Source of the DNA: Salinivirgaceae bacterium
Lineage (GTDB): Bacteria; Bacteroidota; Bacteroidia; Bacteroidales; SZUA-534
Assembly: GCA_024405635.1 (NCBI GenBank)
Contig: JAKSOL010000013.1
Coordinates: forward strand, 1 to 64,000
Length of the DNA stretch: 64,000 nt
Direction: 5' to 3'
A model generated the notes under the pieces. The model was not told where the DNA came from, did not search any database, and worked only from the letters and a program-made list of their open reading frames with translations. Positions 61,441 to 64,000 of this stretch are shown piece by piece; the first letter of the stretch is position 1, and each line of letters opens with the position of its first letter. Both the position numbers and the translations under genes were made by a program.

Positions 61441-61626
61441 ATGACACAACCAAAAAGACTTGTCAAATCGCAAAGCCGAGTTATATGCGGCGTTTGCGGC
61501 GGGCTATCCGAATATTTGAACTTAGACCCTGTTATTATGCGCATTCTATGGATTTTATTCGCCATTTTAGGGGGTTCTGGAATTTTAGTTTATCTAATTT
61601 TTGCACTTGTAATGCCTAACAAATAA
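61441..61626 (+). CDS. Small PspC-domain membrane protein inside the arginine operon
   Basis: 61-residue protein. PspC domain with VICGVCGGLSEYLNLDP, then RILWILFAILGG and a second hydrophobic segment ILVYLIFALVMPN. PspC proteins sense membrane stress in the phage-shock response, but free-standing short ones have unclear roles. ATG 61441 is supported because the upstream extension to 61315 overlaps argG. Its stop overlaps the argC start by one base (TAATG), so the two are coupled. It is not a known arginine enzyme. Confidence 0.85.
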   Translation: MTQPKRLVKSQSRVICGVCGGLSEYLNLDPVIMRILWILFAILGGSGILVYLIFALVMPNK

Positions 61627-62663
61627 TGATACGAGTTGGAATACTTGGCGCTGCAGGATATACTGGTGGAGAACTGCTTCGCATTTTAATTAACCACCCA
61701 CAAGTTGAAATTGTTTTTGCAAACAGCGAGTCAAACGCAGGCAACAGCGTGAGCGATGTTCACGAAGGTTTGATTGGCGAGACAGACCTAAAGTTCTCGG
61801 CCGAAATGACTTTTGACCAAGTAGATGTTGTTTTCTTCTGCTTTGGCCACGGTAAAAGCGAGGCTTTTCTAAAGGAGCACACAATTCCTGATAATGTGAA
61901 GATTATTGACCTTGCTCAAGATTTTCGCATTGCTGCACCAACCCACGACTATGTTTATGGTTTGCCAGAAATACACAAAGAGCAAATTGCTAAATGCCAA
62001 CATTTGGCCAACCCGGGTTGCTTTGCCACCTGCGTTCAACTTGGATTGTTGCCTCTAGCAAAAGCCGGTTTGCTTAAACACGATGTGGCTGTAAATGCCA
62101 TTACAGGATCAACGGGCGCGGGACAAAAACCATCAGCAACAACACACTTCTCGTGGCGCAACAACAACATGAGCATCTACAAAGTGTTTACCCACCAACA
62201 CTTGCACGAGATTTGCCAAACAATGAACGAACTACGCCCTAGCAACGCTCCTGCAGTAATCGACACATTGGTTGCTCAACCTGCAAACGACGACATCACC
62301 ATCGACTTTATTCCTTATCGTGGCGATTTTGCCCGCGGCATCTTCTGCACCGAGGTTGTAAAATTCGATGGCGAAGAAGGCAGCGCAACCAACCCAACTG
62401 CCGAGCAATTGGCCAACATGTACAAGTCGTTTTATGCCGATGCCGCATTCACTTTCTACAGCGACAAAGAAATTGACCTTAAGCAAGTGGTAAACACCAA
62501 CAAAGCCCTTGTACACATTGACAAATTCGGCAACAAAGCCGTCATTACTTCAATGATTGACAACTTGCTAAAAGGCGCAGTTGGACAAGCAGTACAAAAC
62601 ATGAACATCATGTTTGGCATTGACGAAAAAACTGGATTGGGACTAAAAGCAACAGCGTTTTAA
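61626..62663 (+). CDS. argC: N-acyl-gamma-glutamyl-phosphate reductase
   Basis: NADPH-dependent reduction of N-acylglutamyl phosphate to the semialdehyde. 345 residues with GAAGYTGGELLR (9-20) for NADP and the catalytic C132 in NPGCFATC. It starts at the TAATG overlap with the PspC gene. In the succinyl version of the pathway the substrate would be the N-succinyl form. Confidence 0.95.
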   Translation: MIRVGILGAAGYTGGELLRILINHPQVEIVFANSESNAGNSVSDVHEGLIGETDLKFSAEMTFDQVDVVFFCFGHGKSEAFLKEHTIPDNVKIIDLAQDFRIAAPTHDYVYGLPEIHKEQIAKCQHLANPGCFATCVQLGLLPLAKAGLLKHDVAVNAITGSTGAGQKPSATTHFSWRNNNMSIYKVFTHQHLHEICQTMNELRPSNAPAVIDTLVAQPANDDITIDFIPYRGDFARGIFCTEVVKFDGEEGSATNPTAEQLANMYKSFYADAAFTFYSDKEIDLKQVVNTNKALVHIDKFGNKAVITSMIDNLLKGAVGQAVQNMNIMFGIDEKTGLGLKATAF

Positions 62664-62690
62664 TAATGTTTAATGTTTAATGATTAATAA
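62664..62690 (+). repeat. Left heptad repeat/inverted repeat of the four-helix-bundle unit
   Basis: Immediately after the argC stop lie degenerate heptads TAATGTT TAATGTT TAATGAT TAATAA. The first 18 bases (62664-62681) are the inverted complement of 63041-63058 with one mismatch (17 of 18). Confidence 0.7.
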
Positions 62691-62693
62691 CGC

Positions 62694-63059
62694 ATGGGGG
62701 CTAATGTGCTGAAGGAAAAAAGTTTTTCGTTCGCTATAAGAATCACTAAACTGAATCGGTTTCTTATAGAAGAGAAAAACGAATATGTTCTTTCAAAACA
62801 GATTCTACGGTCTGGCACATCAATCGGCGCTATGGTGCGTGAAGCCGAATTCAGCGAAAGTAAAAGCGACTTTGTTCACAAAATGGCTATTGCCCAAAAA
62901 GAAACAAACGAAACTATTTATTGGATTGATCTTTTGGCATCTGTCAATTACATTGACGAAAACTTAAAAGAAAGTTTACAAACCGATGCCACTGAACTTA
63001 TGAAAATAATAACCGCTAGCATAAAAACGGCCAAAAACTCATTAAACATTAAACACTAA
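62694..63059 (+). CDS. Four-helix-bundle (S23/IVS-type) protein
   Basis: 121-residue helical protein. It matches the S23/IVS four-helix-bundle family by the N-terminal SFAIRITKLNRFL, then SKQILRSGTSIGAMVREAEFSES and an ETIYWIDLL helix. Family members were first found inside intervening sequences of 23S rRNA genes and are scattered through Bacteroidetes genomes; function is unclear. The gene is not an arginine enzyme and is bounded by near-perfect inverted repeats, the right-hand copy encoding its own last residues. That looks like an insertion between argC and argD. Confidence 0.88.
   Translation: MGANVLKEKSFSFAIRITKLNRFLIEEKNEYVLSKQILRSGTSIGAMVREAEFSESKSDFVHKMAIAQKETNETIYWIDLLASVNYIDENLKESLQTDATELMKIITASIKTAKNSLNIKH
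63041..63058 (+). repeat. Right inverted repeat of the four-helix-bundle unit
   Basis: ATTAAACATTAAACACTA, complementary to 62664-62681 at 17 of 18 positions. It overlaps the last codons and most of the stop codon. Similar AT heptads (TTTAATCATTTATCATTA) continue to about 63080. Confidence 0.7.
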
Positions 63060-63082
63060 TCTTTAATCATTTATCATTATCT

Positions 63083-64000
63083 ATGGATTTATTCAACGTT
63101 TACTCACTGTTTCCTGTTGAGATTGTAAAAGGCAAAGGTTGCCATGTATGGGACAATAACGGAACAGAATATCTTGACCTTTATGGTGGTCATGCCGTAA
63201 TTTCGGTTGGCCATGCACATCCTAAATATGTAAAGGCTATAAGCGAGCAAGTTGCAACTTTGGGCTTCTACTCAAACTCTGTAATCAACAACTTGCAAAA
63301 GAAATTTGCCGAAAGACTTGGCAAGATATGTGGATACGACGACTATTCGCTTTTCCTTATCAACTCGGGCGCCGAGGCCAACGAAAACGCACTTAAACTT
63401 GCATCGTTCCACAACAATCGCAACAAAGTATTGGCTTTCAAGCACTCGTTTCATGGACGCACCTCGGCAGCCGTAAAGGTTACCGACATTCCAAAATACA
63501 TTGCACCAGTAAACGAAGGTCTTGAGGTTACTTTTGTTGAACTAAACGATGTTGAAAGCGTTCGCACCGAATTGCAAAAAGGCATCTACTCTTCTGTTAT
63601 AATAGAAGGTATTCAAGGCGTTGGTGGCATCCAATTGCCAACCGACCAATTCTTGCGCGACCTTCGCGAAGAGTGCACAAAAACCGGAACAGTACTCATT
63701 CTCGACGAAATTCAATCAGGATACGGCCGAAGCGGAAAATTCTTCGCTCACCAATATAGCGGCATCAAAGCCGATATTATAACCGTAGCTAAAGGCATCT
63801 GCAATGGTTTGCCAATGGCTGGAATGATTATCAGCCCAATGTTTGCTCCTGTTGTTGGTCAACTTGGAACTACATTTGGTGGCAACCACCTTGCTTGCGC
63901 TGGTGCCATTGCTGTTCTCGACATTATTGAAGAGGACAAATTGGTTGAAAATGCCGCAAAGGTTGGCGAGTATCTTATTTCGGAACTGAAAAAGATTGAC
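63083..64000 (+). CDS. argD: Acetylornithine/succinylornithine aminotransferase (3' truncated)
   Basis: PLP class III aminotransferase of arginine synthesis; the first 306 codons are present and the frame continues past the window. LYGGHAVISVGHAHP, NSGAEANE, FHGRT, DEIQSGYGRSGKFF and the PLP lysine K237 in TVAKGICNG are clear. It lies 23 nt after the four-helix-bundle gene. Confidence 0.94.
   Translation, partial: MDLFNVYSLFPVEIVKGKGCHVWDNNGTEYLDLYGGHAVISVGHAHPKYVKAISEQVATLGFYSNSVINNLQKKFAERLGKICGYDDYSLFLINSGAEANENALKLASFHNNRNKVLAFKHSFHGRTSAAVKVTDIPKYIAPVNEGLEVTFVELNDVESVRTELQKGIYSSVIIEGIQGVGGIQLPTDQFLRDLREECTKTGTVLILDEIQSGYGRSGKFFAHQYSGIKADIITVAKGICNGLPMAGMIISPMFAPVVGQLGTTFGGNHLACAGAIAVLDIIEEDKLVENAAKVGEYLISELKKID

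Noticed and set aside
62664..63082. CRISPR array from the AT heptads around the four-helix-bundle gene
   Set aside because: Repeats are 7 nt, degenerate and without unique spacers or cas genes.
1..64000. tRNA, rRNA or other structured RNA genes
   Set aside because: Both strands of the intergenic regions were read for cloverleaf or rRNA-like sequences and nothing convincing was found. A covariance-model search could still find a small RNA.

Overview
The window is a 64 kb piece of an AT-rich Bacteroidota (Bacteroidetes) chromosome, most likely Bacteroidales-like. The evidence is a gingipain-type C25 protease and a truncated protein end that both carry type IX secretion C-terminal signals, recurrent -7 boxes of the form TAnnTTTG (often TAnnTTTGCGC), few Shine-Dalgarno sequences, two SiaC/DUF1987 proteins, TPR-rich membrane signalling proteins, and an arginine operon opened by a GNAT enzyme. 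No rRNA, tRNA, CRISPR array, prophage or transposase was seen. It is mostly ordinary housekeeping DNA with a few accessory spots.

Layout. 1-2.4 kb: end of a T9SS cargo protein, then xylulokinase on the minus strand. 2.2-4.9 kb: a lysine operon (lysC-lysA) preceded by a lysine-rich 23-residue leader peptide and an apparent terminator/antiterminator switch. 5-7.2 kb: an SDR-ALDH pair. 7.4-12.5 kb: DPP IV, PepD and an MFS transporter, reading as a dipeptide-use operon. 12.6-20.2 kb: pta, xerD, truA, a TPR-PAS histidine kinase, a phosphodiesterase, rsmE and a DUF4159 protein. 20.3-24.2 kb: siaC paralogue 1 and the serC-serA-DUF1015 block. 24.3-32.7 kb: flippase, a large RluA-family synthase, plsY, siaC paralogue 2, mtaB, a GWxTD-like protein, an LpxL-like acyltransferase and an unknown gene. 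32.8-40.4 kb: argS and an mgtC-gingipain pair behind a perfect operator-like palindrome. 40.7-47.3 kb: DASS transporter, TPR-PP2C phosphatase 1, and a carotenoid-desaturase-like/FabG/LolA operon. 47.9-52.4 kb: nrdD-nrdG and pyrK-pyrD. 52.4-57.7 kb: TPR-PP2C phosphatase 2 with a TPR pseudo-histidine-kinase. 58.1-64 kb: mltG, then the arginine operon (GNAT, argG, small PspC protein, argC, four-helix-bundle protein, argD), which runs off the end.

The most interesting item is the lysine leader upstream of lysC. A short, K-rich ORF is followed 4 nt after its stop by a sequence that can pair with the 5' arm of an intrinsic terminator, the geometry expected of ribosome-mediated attenuation. Second is a four-helix-bundle (S23/IVS-type) gene inside the arginine operon, bounded by 18-bp inverted repeats that match at 17 positions, one of which forms the end of the gene. 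Third is a dispersed SiaABC-like partner-switching set (two SiaC, two TPR-PP2C phosphatases, no recognisable SiaB) plus a TPR protein whose kinase domain has lost its catalytic boxes. Several start codons were moved downstream because the long versions begin at or upstream of a -7 promoter box or lack a clean signal peptide.
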